Of a DNA stretch of 64,000 nt, positions 52,412 through 61,239 are shown one piece after another (the stretch's first letter is position 1; every line of letters begins with the position of its first letter). The notes under the pieces were generated by a model, which ran no database searches, was not told the origin of the DNA, and was given only the letters and a program-made list of their open reading frames with translations. Made by a program: the position numbers and the translations under genes. The stretch comes from Pacificispira sp040217575 (GTDB lineage: Bacteria > Pseudomonadota > Alphaproteobacteria > UBA8366 > Aestuariispiraceae), in contig JAVJPW010000006.1 of the NCBI GenBank assembly GCA_040217575.1, positions 682,001 through 746,000 on the forward strand, written 5' to 3'.

Positions 52412-53203
52412 ATGATCCGCATGGCAACCAAACTTTCGGTCAACCTGAACAAGGTGGCGCTGTTGCGCAATCAGCGTGATGTCGGCTATCCGGATCCGGT
52501 GGCGGCGGGCCGTACAATTCTGGAATCCGGTGCCCATGGGCTGACGGTTCATCCGCGCCCCGACGAACGCCATATCCGAAGATCCGACGTGTTCGACATC
52601 GCATCCCTGATCCGGGATGAAGGCTGGGCCGGCAAGGGCGTTGAATTCAACATCGAAGGCAATCCGTTCGACGATTACCTGTCGCTGGTCGACCGCATCC
52701 GCCCGGACCAGGCGACGCTGGTTCCGGATGCACCGGACGCATCGACATCGGACAATGGCTGGGATGTCTTCGCAGAAGAAGCACGCCTGCGTCAGGTGAT
52801 CGCCACCCTGAAGGGGATCGGCTGCCGGGTGTCACTGTTTATGAATGCAATGGAAGATCCCGGCCCCGCCATGCGCAAGGTGGCGGATCTGGGTGCCGAC
52901 CGGGTGGAACTCTACACCGGGCCTTATGCCCATGCGTTCGGGACCGCGGATCAGGCAAAGGTTCTGGACCTTTATGCCAGAACCGGCCGCGCGGCGGTCG
53001 ATGCGGGCCTGTTGATCAATGCGGGACATGACCTGACGACGGAAAACCTGCCGGCCCTGGTGAACGCCCTACCGCGCCTCGATGAAGTGTCTATCGGCCA
53101 TGCCTTTATCGCCGATGCGCTTTGGCAGGGCTTTGACGCTACGACCCGTGCCTATCTGCATGCGCTGGTGTGCAACGGCGCGGAAAGCAGCGCGGCGGCG
53201 TAG
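52412..53203 (+). CDS. pdxJ: Pyridoxine 5'-phosphate synthase
   Basis: A 263-residue TIM-barrel enzyme that makes pyridoxine 5'-phosphate (vitamin B6) from deoxyxylulose phosphate and an aminoacetone phosphate. It has LSVNLNKVALLRNQR at the N-terminus (the 'NK' form in place of the E. coli 'DHVATLR' motif), GLTVHPRPDERHIR, VEFNIEGNP, TLVPD and VSIGHAFIADAL. Either ATG 52412 or 52421 could be the start; GAGAGGGA precedes the first. Confidence 0.93.
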   Translation: MIRMATKLSVNLNKVALLRNQRDVGYPDPVAAGRTILESGAHGLTVHPRPDERHIRRSDVFDIASLIRDEGWAGKGVEFNIEGNPFDDYLSLVDRIRPDQATLVPDAPDASTSDNGWDVFAEEARLRQVIATLKGIGCRVSLFMNAMEDPGPAMRKVADLGADRVELYTGPYAHAFGTADQAKVLDLYARTGRAAVDAGLLINAGHDLTTENLPALVNALPRLDEVSIGHAFIADALWQGFDATTRAYLHALVCNGAESSAAA

Positions 53204-53209
53204 AACCAA

Positions 53210-53638
53210 TTATCGTTTCGCGCGTCTGGTCCGTTTTTCCGATTTCGTTGCCAGCACCATCAGCCGCTGAAAAGTCGGGCATTCCATATGGCTTGGCGCT
53301 CGGCATTCGGCTGCGTGGCGCAACCCGTCACGCACGGCGGTCAGTTGTTTTATGGTACGGTCCAGGCTGTCCGCCTTTTTGGCAAGCTGTTCGCGGTCGA
53401 CACTGGGCTGTCCGCCGGACCGAAACATGACCGAAATTTCATCCAGCGTGAACCCGGCCTTTCGACCAAGCGCGATGAAGGCCAACCTTTCCAGCACGTT
53501 CGTGTCGAACATTCGCCGCAGGCCGTTGCGACCGACGGATCGGATCAGCCCCACCTCCTCATAATACCGAAGGGTTGATACCGGAAGGCCGGAACGTTCA
53601 GCGACGGCGCCGATGTCGATGGTTCCCGCAGGCAGCAT
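53210..53638 (-). CDS. MerR family transcriptional regulator
   Basis: A 142-residue MerR regulator: HTH IDIGAVAERSGLPVSTLRYYEEVGLI, then LERLAFIALGRKAGFTLDEISVM, a dimerisation helix and a C-terminal AECRAPSHMECPTFQRL with two cysteines spaced C-x7-C. It lacks the four-cysteine SoxR cluster motif. The start is the ATG with AAGGA seven bases upstream; an in-frame extension reaches over the operator and is rejected. It is divergent from a methyltransferase gene. Confidence 0.9.
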   Translation of the reverse strand: MLPAGTIDIGAVAERSGLPVSTLRYYEEVGLIRSVGRNGLRRMFDTNVLERLAFIALGRKAGFTLDEISVMFRSGGQPSVDREQLAKKADSLDRTIKQLTAVRDGLRHAAECRAPSHMECPTFQRLMVLATKSEKRTRRAKR

Positions 53639-53646
53639 TTTCGTCC

Positions 53647-53677
53647 TTGACCTCAAGTTAACTTGAGTTTGCATCTT
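53647..53677 (+). promoter_or_regulatory. MerR-type promoter/operator with 16-bp palindrome
   Basis: CTCAAGTTAACTTGAG (53652-53667) is a perfect palindrome. It sits between a TTGACC -35-like box (53647) and a CATCTT -10-like box about 19 bases later, the long spacer typical of promoters activated by MerR proteins. The core equals the classical SoxR-type CCTCAAGTTAACTTGAGG site minus its outer pair. It would drive the methyltransferase gene to the right and repress the MerR gene to the left. Confidence 0.7.
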
Positions 53678-53718
53678 ATGTGCCGGAACCCAGTTCAGGC
53701 AAGAAAGTGAGGGCTAAA

Positions 53719-54354
53719 ATGGACGCGGAATTCTGGCACGGGAAATGGGCAAAGAAGGAAATCGGCTTCCATGAAGGGAAACCGAACCGCCTTCTGGCCG
53801 CGCATGTCGGACGTTTGGGGCTGGCGCCGGGCGCGCGCGTGTTCCTGCCGTTGTGCGGCAAGACGGCGGATGTCGGCTGGTTGATGAAACAGGGCTACCG
53901 TGTCGCGGGAATTGAGCTTAGTAGTACCGCAATCGCCGACCTGTTCGTGGACCTGGGCCTGACACCGCGCGTTTCCAAAGCCGGATTGCTTACCCGATAT
54001 CAGCAGGACGGGGTGGATATCCTTTGCGGTGATATATTCGACCTGGACGCTTCGACGCTGGGCCCGGTCGATGCGATTTATGACCGGGCGGCCCTGGTGG
54101 CCTTGCCGGCAGGCACACGGTCCCGATATGCAAGCCATCTCTATCAAATCGCTAGCGGCGCCCCGCAGCTCCTGATTGCCTTCGACTATGATCAGACGGC
54201 GATGGATGGTCCCCCCTTTTCCGTTCCCGAGAATGCGGTGCGGACACTTTACGGGGATGCCTACGGAATTCAGCGCATCGTCAGCACACCGGTTCCGGGT
54301 GGACTGAAAGGGACTGTCGATGCCCGGGAGGAAGCTTTTCTGCTTCGCGCCTGA
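53719..54354 (+). CDS. tpm: Thiopurine S-methyltransferase family protein
   Basis: A 211-residue SAM methyltransferase of the TPMT family: MDAEFWHGKWAKKEIGFHEG, RVFLPLCGKTADVGWL as SAM motif I, and DAIYDRAALVALPAGTRSRY. Bacterial members methylate selenium and tellurium compounds and thiols. GAGG lies six bases before the chosen start; an upstream ATG at 53680 would add 13 residues and lacks such a site. The divergent MerR regulator and palindrome suggest inducible control. Confidence 0.9.
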   Translation: MDAEFWHGKWAKKEIGFHEGKPNRLLAAHVGRLGLAPGARVFLPLCGKTADVGWLMKQGYRVAGIELSSTAIADLFVDLGLTPRVSKAGLLTRYQQDGVDILCGDIFDLDASTLGPVDAIYDRAALVALPAGTRSRYASHLYQIASGAPQLLIAFDYDQTAMDGPPFSVPENAVRTLYGDAYGIQRIVSTPVPGGLKGTVDAREEAFLLRA

Positions 54355-54443
54355 ACGCGCTTCCGGCCTAGTCCCCCAAAAGGATCAGTGTTACCGTCGA
54401 CCCCATTCTTCTTTTGCGGGAATAGAACAAAAAGACGGGGGGC

Positions 54444-55574
54444 ATGATGAAGGGTGACGACCGCCTGAATCTGCAGGGTGAACTTTCGATGCGTTCGGGC
54501 GGGTATTATTCCGAACGAACCGTCGGCGCACGGATCGTTATCGATAACGCATTTCCCATGGTGCGTGCGGCGCTGGGGGAAGTGCCGAACACCGGGGCCA
54601 GGCTGCGTTTTGCAGACTTCGGGTGCGCCGATGGTGGCACCAGCAAAGGCCTTTGGTCGCGCCTGATCGATGAGTTGCGCGCAGGGGGCGACAGCCGCGA
54701 TATCGAAATCATCTATACCGATCTTCCGTCCAACGATTTCTCAACCCTGTTCAAACAGATGCAGGGCATTATCGGTGACGCCGAACGGGCCTACCAGACC
54801 CGGCACAGGGGCGTCTTTGTGCATGGCTGCGGCACCGGGTTCCACCAGCAGCTTATGGCGTCCGGCACCCTGGACCTGGGGTTCAGCGCGACCGCAATGC
54901 ACTATGTTTCTGAAAAGCCGACGGAAATCGCAGGGCATGTCCATATGGTAGGCGCCAACCCTGATGAGCGCGCGGCGTTCGAGGGACAGGCGGCAAAGGA
55001 TTGGGAAGCGATCCTTCTTGCACGGGCGGCGGAGCTGGTGCCGGGCGGTCGCTTCATCTGCCTGAATTTCGGGATTGATGAGGAAGGCCGCTATCTTGGC
55101 GGAACGGGCGGGATCGACATGTTCGGACGGTTCGCCGCCCATTGGCGAACCCTTCAGGAACGCGGCGTCATCACGGAAGAAGAGTTTCGCCGCGCGACCT
55201 TCGTTCAGCATTATCGCACGGTCGAAGAGTTTACCGCCCCGTTCCGGGACCCGGAATCCGCGGTATCCCGCGCCGGGCTGACGCTGCGGTCTGCGCACAC
55301 GATGTTGACCCGTTGTCCATTTGAAAAGGCGTTTGCCGAGTCTGGTGGCGGCATGAGCGCGCGGGAGTTCGCCGTATCCTATATCCCGACATTGCGAAGC
55401 TGGTCGGAAACGGTTTTCAAGTCCGCGCTGGCGGACCGTTCTGAGGCGGAAGCCCAATCGATCGTCGATCGGTTCTATCAGGCTTATGAGGACGAGGTCG
55501 CTGCCGACCCGGCGGGGCATGCGATGGACTATGTCCACATTGTTCTGGATATTGAAAAAAGCGCTGGCGGGTGA
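54444..55574 (+). CDS. SABATH-type SAM-dependent carboxyl methyltransferase
   Basis: A 376-residue protein of the salicylate/jasmonate carboxyl methyltransferase family (Methyltransf_7). It has SGGYYSERTVGA near the N-terminus, the SAM motif FADFGCADGGTSKGL, IYTDLPSNDFSTLF, VHGCGTGFHQQL and LDLGFSATAMHYVSEKP, which parallel the plant motifs (DLPxNDFN, GSFYxRL, SxxxLHWLS). SABATH enzymes methylate carboxyl groups of small acids. The family is best known in plants, with scattered bacterial members. No obvious operon partner; 90 bases separate it from tpm. Confidence 0.85.
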   Translation: MMKGDDRLNLQGELSMRSGGYYSERTVGARIVIDNAFPMVRAALGEVPNTGARLRFADFGCADGGTSKGLWSRLIDELRAGGDSRDIEIIYTDLPSNDFSTLFKQMQGIIGDAERAYQTRHRGVFVHGCGTGFHQQLMASGTLDLGFSATAMHYVSEKPTEIAGHVHMVGANPDERAAFEGQAAKDWEAILLARAAELVPGGRFICLNFGIDEEGRYLGGTGGIDMFGRFAAHWRTLQERGVITEEEFRRATFVQHYRTVEEFTAPFRDPESAVSRAGLTLRSAHTMLTRCPFEKAFAESGGGMSAREFAVSYIPTLRSWSETVFKSALADRSEAEAQSIVDRFYQAYEDEVAADPAGHAMDYVHIVLDIEKSAGG

Positions 55575-55596
55575 AGTTCGGAAATAGAAGAACCGG

Positions 55597-56130
55597 CTAT
55601 TTGATCAGCTTCAGGACGTCCCTGAATTTCGGGTGGTCCGACGACCCCATCCATTCGAACAGGACCATTTCGGACGTCACGATATCCACGCCATGTGCCG
55701 CCATGCGCCGAACACCGGCCTGGCGGTTTTCATCTGTCCGCGAACCGCAGGCATCGGCTATCGCTGCGACCTGATATCCCTTGTTCCGAAGGCCCAGCAC
55801 CGTCTGCAGGACACAGACATGGGTTTCGCACCCAAGCGCCAGGATCTGTGCTTCCTTTGGCAGAGCGGACACAAGCGCCGCCTCGCATGAGGCATCGAAC
55901 GTGTTTTTCGATATGACGGTCGCCCGGGATGTATCGATGTCTTCCACCGTGCCGCCCAGCCCCGACGGGTTCTGTTCCGTCACCAGGATGGGGATTTCCA
56001 GCATGGACGCGGCGGTGATCAGCCGGTTCGACACCGCCACCACATTTTCCGCGCCGTCGATCGCCGGCATCAAACGCCCCTGCAGGTCAATTACCAGCAG
56101 AACGGACCGGTTGGCCTGTATCAGGGGCAT
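55597..56130 (-). CDS. Isochorismatase family cysteine hydrolase (YcaC-like)
   Basis: A 177-residue cysteine hydrolase: catalytic Asp in LLVIDLQGRLMPAI, the LVTEQNPSGLGGT lysine/glutamine region, and the nucleophile Cys in GCETHVCVLQTVLGL. Members include YcaC, nicotinamidases and isochorismatases, so the substrate is open. It ends 22 bases from the convergent SABATH gene and lies 10 bases from the ilvH stop on the same strand, so it may be the tail of the ilv transcript. Confidence 0.9.
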   Translation of the reverse strand: MPLIQANRSVLLVIDLQGRLMPAIDGAENVVAVSNRLITAASMLEIPILVTEQNPSGLGGTVEDIDTSRATVISKNTFDASCEAALVSALPKEAQILALGCETHVCVLQTVLGLRNKGYQVAAIADACGSRTDENRQAGVRRMAAHGVDIVTSEMVLFEWMGSSDHPKFRDVLKLIK

Positions 56131-56140
56131 AGTTGTCTGG

Positions 56141-56728
56141 TCAGACTTTGACGATCTGGGAGCCGCGGGCGATTGCGACGACGCCGGACCGGGCGATTTC
56201 GGTATCCCCCAGCGCCTGCATCAGTTCGATGAAGCTGTCGACCTTGTCCGTCGTGCCTTCGATCTGAAAGACGAAGCTTTCCAGTGTCGTGTCCGCGACC
56301 TTGGCATCGAAGACGTCGGCAATGCGAAGGCTTTCGCGGCGGTTGTGGTCGCTCGCACGAACCTTCACAAGCGCCAGTTCCTTCTCAACATGCGCGCCTT
56401 CAAGCGTCAGGTCGTGCACATTGTGCACCGGCACCAGACGTTCCAGCTGTGCCTTGATCTGTTCGATCACCATTTCCGTACCCGTGGTGACGATGTTGAT
56501 GCGGCTGGCGCTTTCATCGTCGGTTACGGTCGACACTGTCAGGCTTTCAATGTTGTAGCCCCGGCCTGAAAACAGACCGATGACCCGGGCGAGGACACCT
56601 GGTTCGTTGTCGACGATGACCGCAAAGGTGTGACGGCGCACCGTCTCGTTGCCCTTCACGAAGGTATAGGCCGCGCCCGGCTGTCCGACGGTTCCGCTTT
56701 TCGCCATTTTAAAGGATCCTTCCGGCAT
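56141..56728 (-). CDS. ilvH: Acetolactate synthase small subunit
   Basis: A 195-residue regulatory subunit with the N-terminal ACT domain HTFAVIVDNEPGVLARVIGLFSGRGYNIESL and second half PVHNVHDLTLEGAHVEKELAL. It binds valine and sets feedback inhibition of the large subunit. Two starts are possible: ATG 56728 (AAGGA at the ilvI stop) or ATG 56707 seven codons later (its own AAGGA). It is 12 bases after ilvI. Confidence 0.95.
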   Translation of the reverse strand: MPEGSFKMAKSGTVGQPGAAYTFVKGNETVRRHTFAVIVDNEPGVLARVIGLFSGRGYNIESLTVSTVTDDESASRINIVTTGTEMVIEQIKAQLERLVPVHNVHDLTLEGAHVEKELALVKVRASDHNRRESLRIADVFDAKVADTTLESFVFQIEGTTDKVDSFIELMQALGDTEIARSGVVAIARGSQIVKV

Positions 56729-56740
56729 TCTTCTTATTCC

Positions 56741-58507
56741 TTATACCAGCACTTTGCCGGCTGTTCCGATTGCATCTTCGCCTTCGCCGACCGGCCCCAG
56801 AAGCATGTCGTTGTGGGCCGCGCCCGACGGAATCATGGGGAAGCAGTTTTCCGCCTTGTCGACGACGATATCGGCAATGACCGGTCCGTCATGGGCCAGC
56901 ATTTCGTCGATGGTCCCATCCAGATCCGCTGGCGTTTCCGCGCGAAGGCCCTTCAGGCCATAAGCATCCGCCAGTTTCACGAAATCGGGTAGGGCCTCGG
57001 AATAGCTTTCCGAATAGCGCCCACCATGCAGCAGTTCCTGCCACTGGCGCACCATGCCCATATATTCGTTGTTCAAAATGAACACCTTGACCGGCAGGCG
57101 GTACTGCACCGCCGTCGACAGTTCCTGAATGTTCATCAGGATGGACGCTTCACCGGCAATGTCGATTACCAGACCGTCCGGATTGCCAAGTTGCGTTCCA
57201 ACAGCGGCCGGCAGGCCGTAGCCCATGGTGCCCAGTCCACCAGACGTCATCCAGCGGTTGGGTTTCTGGAAATGGAAATGTTGGGCCGCCCACATCTGGT
57301 GCTGGCCTACCTCGGTGGTGATGAACGTCTCCTTGCCCGAGGCGACGCACTTGTCATACAGCGCCTTGATCGCTTGTTGCGGCTTGATCACCTTCTTGTC
57401 GGTCTTGAAATTCAGGCATTCGACCGCGCGCCATTCATCGATCTGCTTCCACCAGGATGCCAGCGCCTTCTGGTCGGGCTGTTTCTGGCGTGACTTGTAG
57501 ATTTTGATGATGTCTTCCAGCGCGTATCCAGCATCACCGACGATCGGCAGGTCGACGCGCACATTCTTGTTGATCGACGACGGGTCGATATCGATGTGGA
57601 TTTTAGTGGAGAAGGGGGCAAACGCCTCCAGGTTTCCGGTGATCCGGTCATCGAAACGGGCGCCGACGCACAGCATGACGTCGCAGTCATGCATGGCCCA
57701 GTTCGCTTCGTACGTGCCGTGCATGCCAAGCATGCCCAGGAACTGCGGTTCGTTCGCGGGAAAGGCACCCAGCCCCATCAGCGTCAGCGTGCATGGGAAG
57801 TTGGTCATCCGAACCAGTTCGGTCAGAAGCTTGGAAGCGTTGGGGCCGGCGTTGATGACGCCGCCACCGGCATAGATGATCGGCTTCTTCGCGGACAGCA
57901 GCAGGTCGACCGCCGCTTCGATGCGGTCGCGCGCCGGTTTTACCGTTGGGCTGTAGGTCTTGTGCGCGGCGGATTTCGGGTTCTCATAGGTGCCTGGCGC
58001 GAACTGGATGTCCTTCGGCAGGTCGACAACCACCGGGCCGGGTCGGCCGCTGGTCGCGACATAAAAGGCTTCATGGATCGTGCGGGCCAGCTTGTTCACG
58101 TCCTTGACCAAATAATTATGCTTGGTGCATGGGCGTGTGATCCCGGTCGTGTCGCATTCCTGGAATGCATCATTGCCGATCAGATGCGTCGGCACCTGGC
58201 CCGTCAGACAGACAATCGGAATTGAATCCATCAGCGCGTCCGTCAGCCCGGTTACCGCGTTGGTCGCGCCGGGGCCGGACGTCACCAGAACAACGCCGGG
58301 CTTTCCCGTGGACCGGGCATAGCCTTCCGCCGCGTGCACCGCCCCCTGTTCGTGACGTACCAGGATGTGGCGAATGTGGTTCTGCTTGAACAGGGCATCG
58401 TAAATGGGAAGGACCGCGCCGCCCGGATAGCCGAATACGACATCGACGCCCTGATCCGCCAATGCCTTTATCACCATCTCTGCGCCGGTCATTTCAACCT
58501 TCACCAT
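56741..58507 (-). CDS. ilvI: Acetolactate synthase large subunit
   Basis: A 588-residue thiamine-diphosphate enzyme making acetolactate or acetohydroxybutyrate for Val/Leu/Ile synthesis. Marks are FGYPGGAVLPIYDAL, the catalytic Glu in VRHEQGAVHAAEGYA, the FAD-binding middle domain, and the ThDP motif near IDIAGEASILMNIQEL. GAAGGG lies nine bases before the ATG. The 175-base region upstream holds a possible attenuator. Confidence 0.96.
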   Translation of the reverse strand: MVKVEMTGAEMVIKALADQGVDVVFGYPGGAVLPIYDALFKQNHIRHILVRHEQGAVHAAEGYARSTGKPGVVLVTSGPGATNAVTGLTDALMDSIPIVCLTGQVPTHLIGNDAFQECDTTGITRPCTKHNYLVKDVNKLARTIHEAFYVATSGRPGPVVVDLPKDIQFAPGTYENPKSAAHKTYSPTVKPARDRIEAAVDLLLSAKKPIIYAGGGVINAGPNASKLLTELVRMTNFPCTLTLMGLGAFPANEPQFLGMLGMHGTYEANWAMHDCDVMLCVGARFDDRITGNLEAFAPFSTKIHIDIDPSSINKNVRVDLPIVGDAGYALEDIIKIYKSRQKQPDQKALASWWKQIDEWRAVECLNFKTDKKVIKPQQAIKALYDKCVASGKETFITTEVGQHQMWAAQHFHFQKPNRWMTSGGLGTMGYGLPAAVGTQLGNPDGLVIDIAGEASILMNIQELSTAVQYRLPVKVFILNNEYMGMVRQWQELLHGGRYSESYSEALPDFVKLADAYGLKGLRAETPADLDGTIDEMLAHDGPVIADIVVDKAENCFPMIPSGAAHNDMLLGPVGEGEDAIGTAGKVLV

Positions 58508-58617
58508 TTTTCAAACCCTTCCCTTGTGCGCCGGAGTTTCCGTTTCACCGGTGCACCGCTGTTTTCCAAATGCCTTGAGCCTGTACACGCTTAATCGATC
58601 AAGCTTCGCACTCGCCA

Positions 58618-58659
58618 GGGCAGCAATGCAAGGGATGAGGCCAGGCTGCCTGCCCTTGC
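58618..58659 (-). promoter_or_regulatory. Mutually exclusive hairpins in the ilvI leader
   Basis: In the gap between miaA and ilvI, GCAAGGG (58628-58634) can pair with CCCTTGC (58653-58659), while GGGCAG (58618-58623) can pair with CTGCCC (58650-58655). The two pairings share bases 58653-58655 and cannot coexist, as in an attenuator. I found no leader peptide rich in Val, Leu or Ile and no T-run, so a simpler terminator or processing site is equally possible. Confidence 0.3.
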
Positions 58660-58682
58660 GTGCGGCGCACAATAAGGTCCGA

Positions 58683-59639
58683 TTATTCCCGAATCAACCC
58701 GTTTTCTTCAATAAATGCAAAAATTTCGGCGTCGAAACTTTTCGAATATTGCGCGTAAATTGAATATTCAGAAACAATCTGTCGCTTCATCCAGGTCATC
58801 TGCCGTTTGGCATATTGGCGCGTTGCGACTTTCGCGCTTTCGATGGCGTCCGAAAGCGATGTCTGTCCAGTAATATGCCCCGCGAGTTCCGGCACACCGA
58901 CCGCGCGAAGGGCAGGGCGGTCGCCGGGAAGGTTGCGCGCGATCAGCGCCTCTACCTCCGCTATGGCGCCATTCTCCACCATGCGTTCGAACCGATGGGA
59001 AATGCGCTGGACCAGCGCTTCCCGCGGTGGGGCGATTGTCAGCGTCACAAACCGGATGTCGGCAGGGGCGCCTTCCGGCGGGTCGGACTGCCAGTCGGTC
59101 AGGGTGCGCCCCGTCGCGGCATGAACCTCAAGCGCGCGGGCAATGCGCTGACGGTCCATCGGTTCGATCCGGTCCGCCGATGCCGGATCAACGGCCTGCA
59201 GGCGTTCCCAGGATGCGACCGGTGATCCACTTTCCACCGCGGCCCGCGTGGCCGTGCGGACATCGGGCGGTATTTCCGGGATCGGCGACAGACCATGTGT
59301 CAGGGCCCGTAGATAGAACCCTGTGCCGCCGCACACTATCGGAAGCCGCCCGTCGGAAATCGTGTCACGGATTGCGTCGACCGCTTCGGCCCGCCAGTCC
59401 GCCGCGGACGAAACTTCCGACGCATCTAGATATCCGTACAACCGATGCGGCACGGTTTCCTCGTCCGCAGGGTCGGGGCGCGCCGTGACGATGCGCAGAT
59501 CGCGATAAACCTGCATCGAATCCGCATTGATGATCGTTCCGCGAAAGGCGTCGGCAATCGCCATGGCGCAGGCCGATTTTCCCGATGCCGTCGGGCCAAA
59601 GATTATCAGACATGCCGGGCGTTTGTCGGGGGCGGTCAT
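58683..59639 (-). CDS. miaA: tRNA dimethylallyltransferase
   Basis: A 318-residue enzyme that adds a dimethylallyl group to A37 of tRNAs reading UNN codons. It has the P-loop IIFGPTASGKSACAMAIA, NADSMQVYRDLRIVTARP, GGTGFYLRALTHGL and the VATRQYAKRQMTWMKRQ substrate region. The start is the ATG ten residues before the P-loop; an in-frame ATG 21 codons upstream gives an unlikely tail. It is divergent from serB and upstream of ilvI, a gene order seen in Rhodospirillales. Confidence 0.95.
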   Translation of the reverse strand: MTAPDKRPACLIIFGPTASGKSACAMAIADAFRGTIINADSMQVYRDLRIVTARPDPADEETVPHRLYGYLDASEVSSAADWRAEAVDAIRDTISDGRLPIVCGGTGFYLRALTHGLSPIPEIPPDVRTATRAAVESGSPVASWERLQAVDPASADRIEPMDRQRIARALEVHAATGRTLTDWQSDPPEGAPADIRFVTLTIAPPREALVQRISHRFERMVENGAIAEVEALIARNLPGDRPALRAVGVPELAGHITGQTSLSDAIESAKVATRQYAKRQMTWMKRQIVSEYSIYAQYSKSFDAEIFAFIEENGLIRE

Positions 59640-59749
59640 GCCCCTGATTAGCACGTGTGCTACCGGCCCCCAAGCCGTTGACGGCCCGATGTTCCGTGTC
59701 ATCCAATTATCGCTTGCCGCAGGCGCGTTCCTCCTCTACGCGATTGGCC

Positions 59750-60655
59750 ATGATTTGCACCATCACCCTTGTCTCCGACCCGCAACGAAAACCGATCACC
59801 GAACGATTGGTTCGCGTCGCAACCGATGCCGCCCTTACCGCAGGCGGCGAACTGGCGTCCGCGCCCGCGATCCTCTCACCCGAACGCGCGGTGGACCTGT
59901 TTGTATCCGGGGTTGATCGTCCGGCGCTGTCGCGGGCTCTGGAAATTGACGATGAGTTCGATGGCGTCGATGTGGCGGTCCAACCTGCCGACGGCCGTCG
60001 CAAGAAGGTGCTGGTCGCCGATATGGATTCGACCATGATCCGCAATGAAACCCTGGATACCCTGGCGGCGCATCTGGGTTTCGGGGATCAGGTGGCGGAA
60101 ATCACCGCGCGGTCTATGGCCGGGGAACTGGACTTTCTGGAAAGCCTGCGCGAACGCGTGGCCCTTCTGAAAGGGTATCCGGCGGAATCCTCAATGGCTG
60201 TAGTCATGGACGCGATTGTCCACACGCCCGGCGCCGAACGCGCGGTCAAGACCATGGTCCGGAACGGGGCGCTTTGCGCGCTGGTCTCGGGCGGTTTCAC
60301 CTTCACCACGTCCGTTGTTCATGCCCAGCTGGGCTTTCAGGAACACCATGCCAATACCTTGGAAATCGGTGATGACGGGAATTTCACGGGCCGGTTGACC
60401 GGCGACCAGGTCGGCCCGTCGACCAAGCTGGACATCATGAAGGCACTTTGCGCGCGCCAAGGGGTCGACCTGGACATGGCGGCCGGCGTCGGGGACGGTG
60501 CGAACGACATTCCGATGTTGCGCGCTGCGGGACTGGGCGTCGGATATTATCCCAAGCCGATCGTGCGCGGCGCTGCTGCTTTTCGGATCGAACATACGGA
60601 TATGACGACACTGGCCTATTTCCAGGGTTATTCGGACGAAGAAATCGCCGGTTAG
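59750..60655 (+). CDS. serB: Phosphoserine phosphatase
   Basis: A 301-residue HAD phosphatase, the last step of serine synthesis. It has an N-terminal ACT-like part (about 1-75), the nucleophile motif VLVADMDSTMIRNET, CALVSGGFTFTT and AGVGDGANDIPMLRAAGLGV. The start is the ATG giving MICTITLVSDPQ, the usual N-terminus; no good ribosome site is seen before it. It ends immediately at the convergent sortase gene with no gap. Confidence 0.93.
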   Translation: MICTITLVSDPQRKPITERLVRVATDAALTAGGELASAPAILSPERAVDLFVSGVDRPALSRALEIDDEFDGVDVAVQPADGRRKKVLVADMDSTMIRNETLDTLAAHLGFGDQVAEITARSMAGELDFLESLRERVALLKGYPAESSMAVVMDAIVHTPGAERAVKTMVRNGALCALVSGGFTFTTSVVHAQLGFQEHHANTLEIGDDGNFTGRLTGDQVGPSTKLDIMKALCARQGVDLDMAAGVGDGANDIPMLRAAGLGVGYYPKPIVRGAAAFRIEHTDMTTLAYFQGYSDEEIAG

Positions 60656-61234
60656 TCAGGTTCCGGTTTCCCGGTCCGCCAGGACGACAAACCGCAACGG
60701 ACCGCCCGCCTCCCATCCATCGAAGGGCCAGCAGGTCACCAGCAGCATACGGTCGGCGGCCGTATCTTCGGGAACGGCGATTTCCGCTTCATGACGAATG
60801 GCAGTTTCCGTCACCCGGTATTGTCGGACGGTTCCGTCCGGCGATTCCCAATCGATGGGGTCGCCGACTTCGATATCCCTCAGCAAGAGGAAATGGGTGT
60901 CGCGGTGGCCGAAGAATGCCGGAACGGGCCCACCGTCGATCAGGACCGGTCCGAATGCCATGGTCCTTGTGGACGGGTCTGACAGCGCAAGCCGCGTCTC
61001 CCGGCCCAGGGTCGGGAAGCTGAGCCGGGCCACCGGCGCCATATCCGCCCAGGGCCAGGGACGATAGTCACCCGTCGTGACCCGGGCTGCTGTGTCGGAT
61101 TGAAGCTGTGTCCAGGCCCGTTCAATCAGGACCGGCGCTACCCAGGATTTGGACCAGATCAGACCGGCGTGGCCCAGCTGAAAAAGCCCGGCCAACGCCA
61201 CCGCCAATGCCAATGCTGTGACGGCGCGACCCAC
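60656..61234 (-). CDS. Class GN (proteobacterial) sortase
   Basis: A 192-residue membrane-anchored transpeptidase with the sortase triad: His110 in FFGHRDTHF, Cys168 in LLVTCWPF and Arg181 in GPLRFVV. An N-terminal helix (ALALAVALAGLF) anchors it. It pairs with the VIT/vWA target encoded directly upstream, as known for marine proteobacteria. I chose GTG 61234, 5 bases after the target stop. An ATG at 61327 in the same frame would overlap the target gene by 88 bases and add polar, atypical residues. Confidence 0.9.
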   Translation of the reverse strand: MGRAVTALALAVALAGLFQLGHAGLIWSKSWVAPVLIERAWTQLQSDTAARVTTGDYRPWPWADMAPVARLSFPTLGRETRLALSDPSTRTMAFGPVLIDGGPVPAFFGHRDTHFLLLRDIEVGDPIDWESPDGTVRQYRVTETAIRHEAEIAVPEDTAADRMLLVTCWPFDGWEAGGPLRFVVLADRETGT

Positions 61235-61239
61235 TGGCG

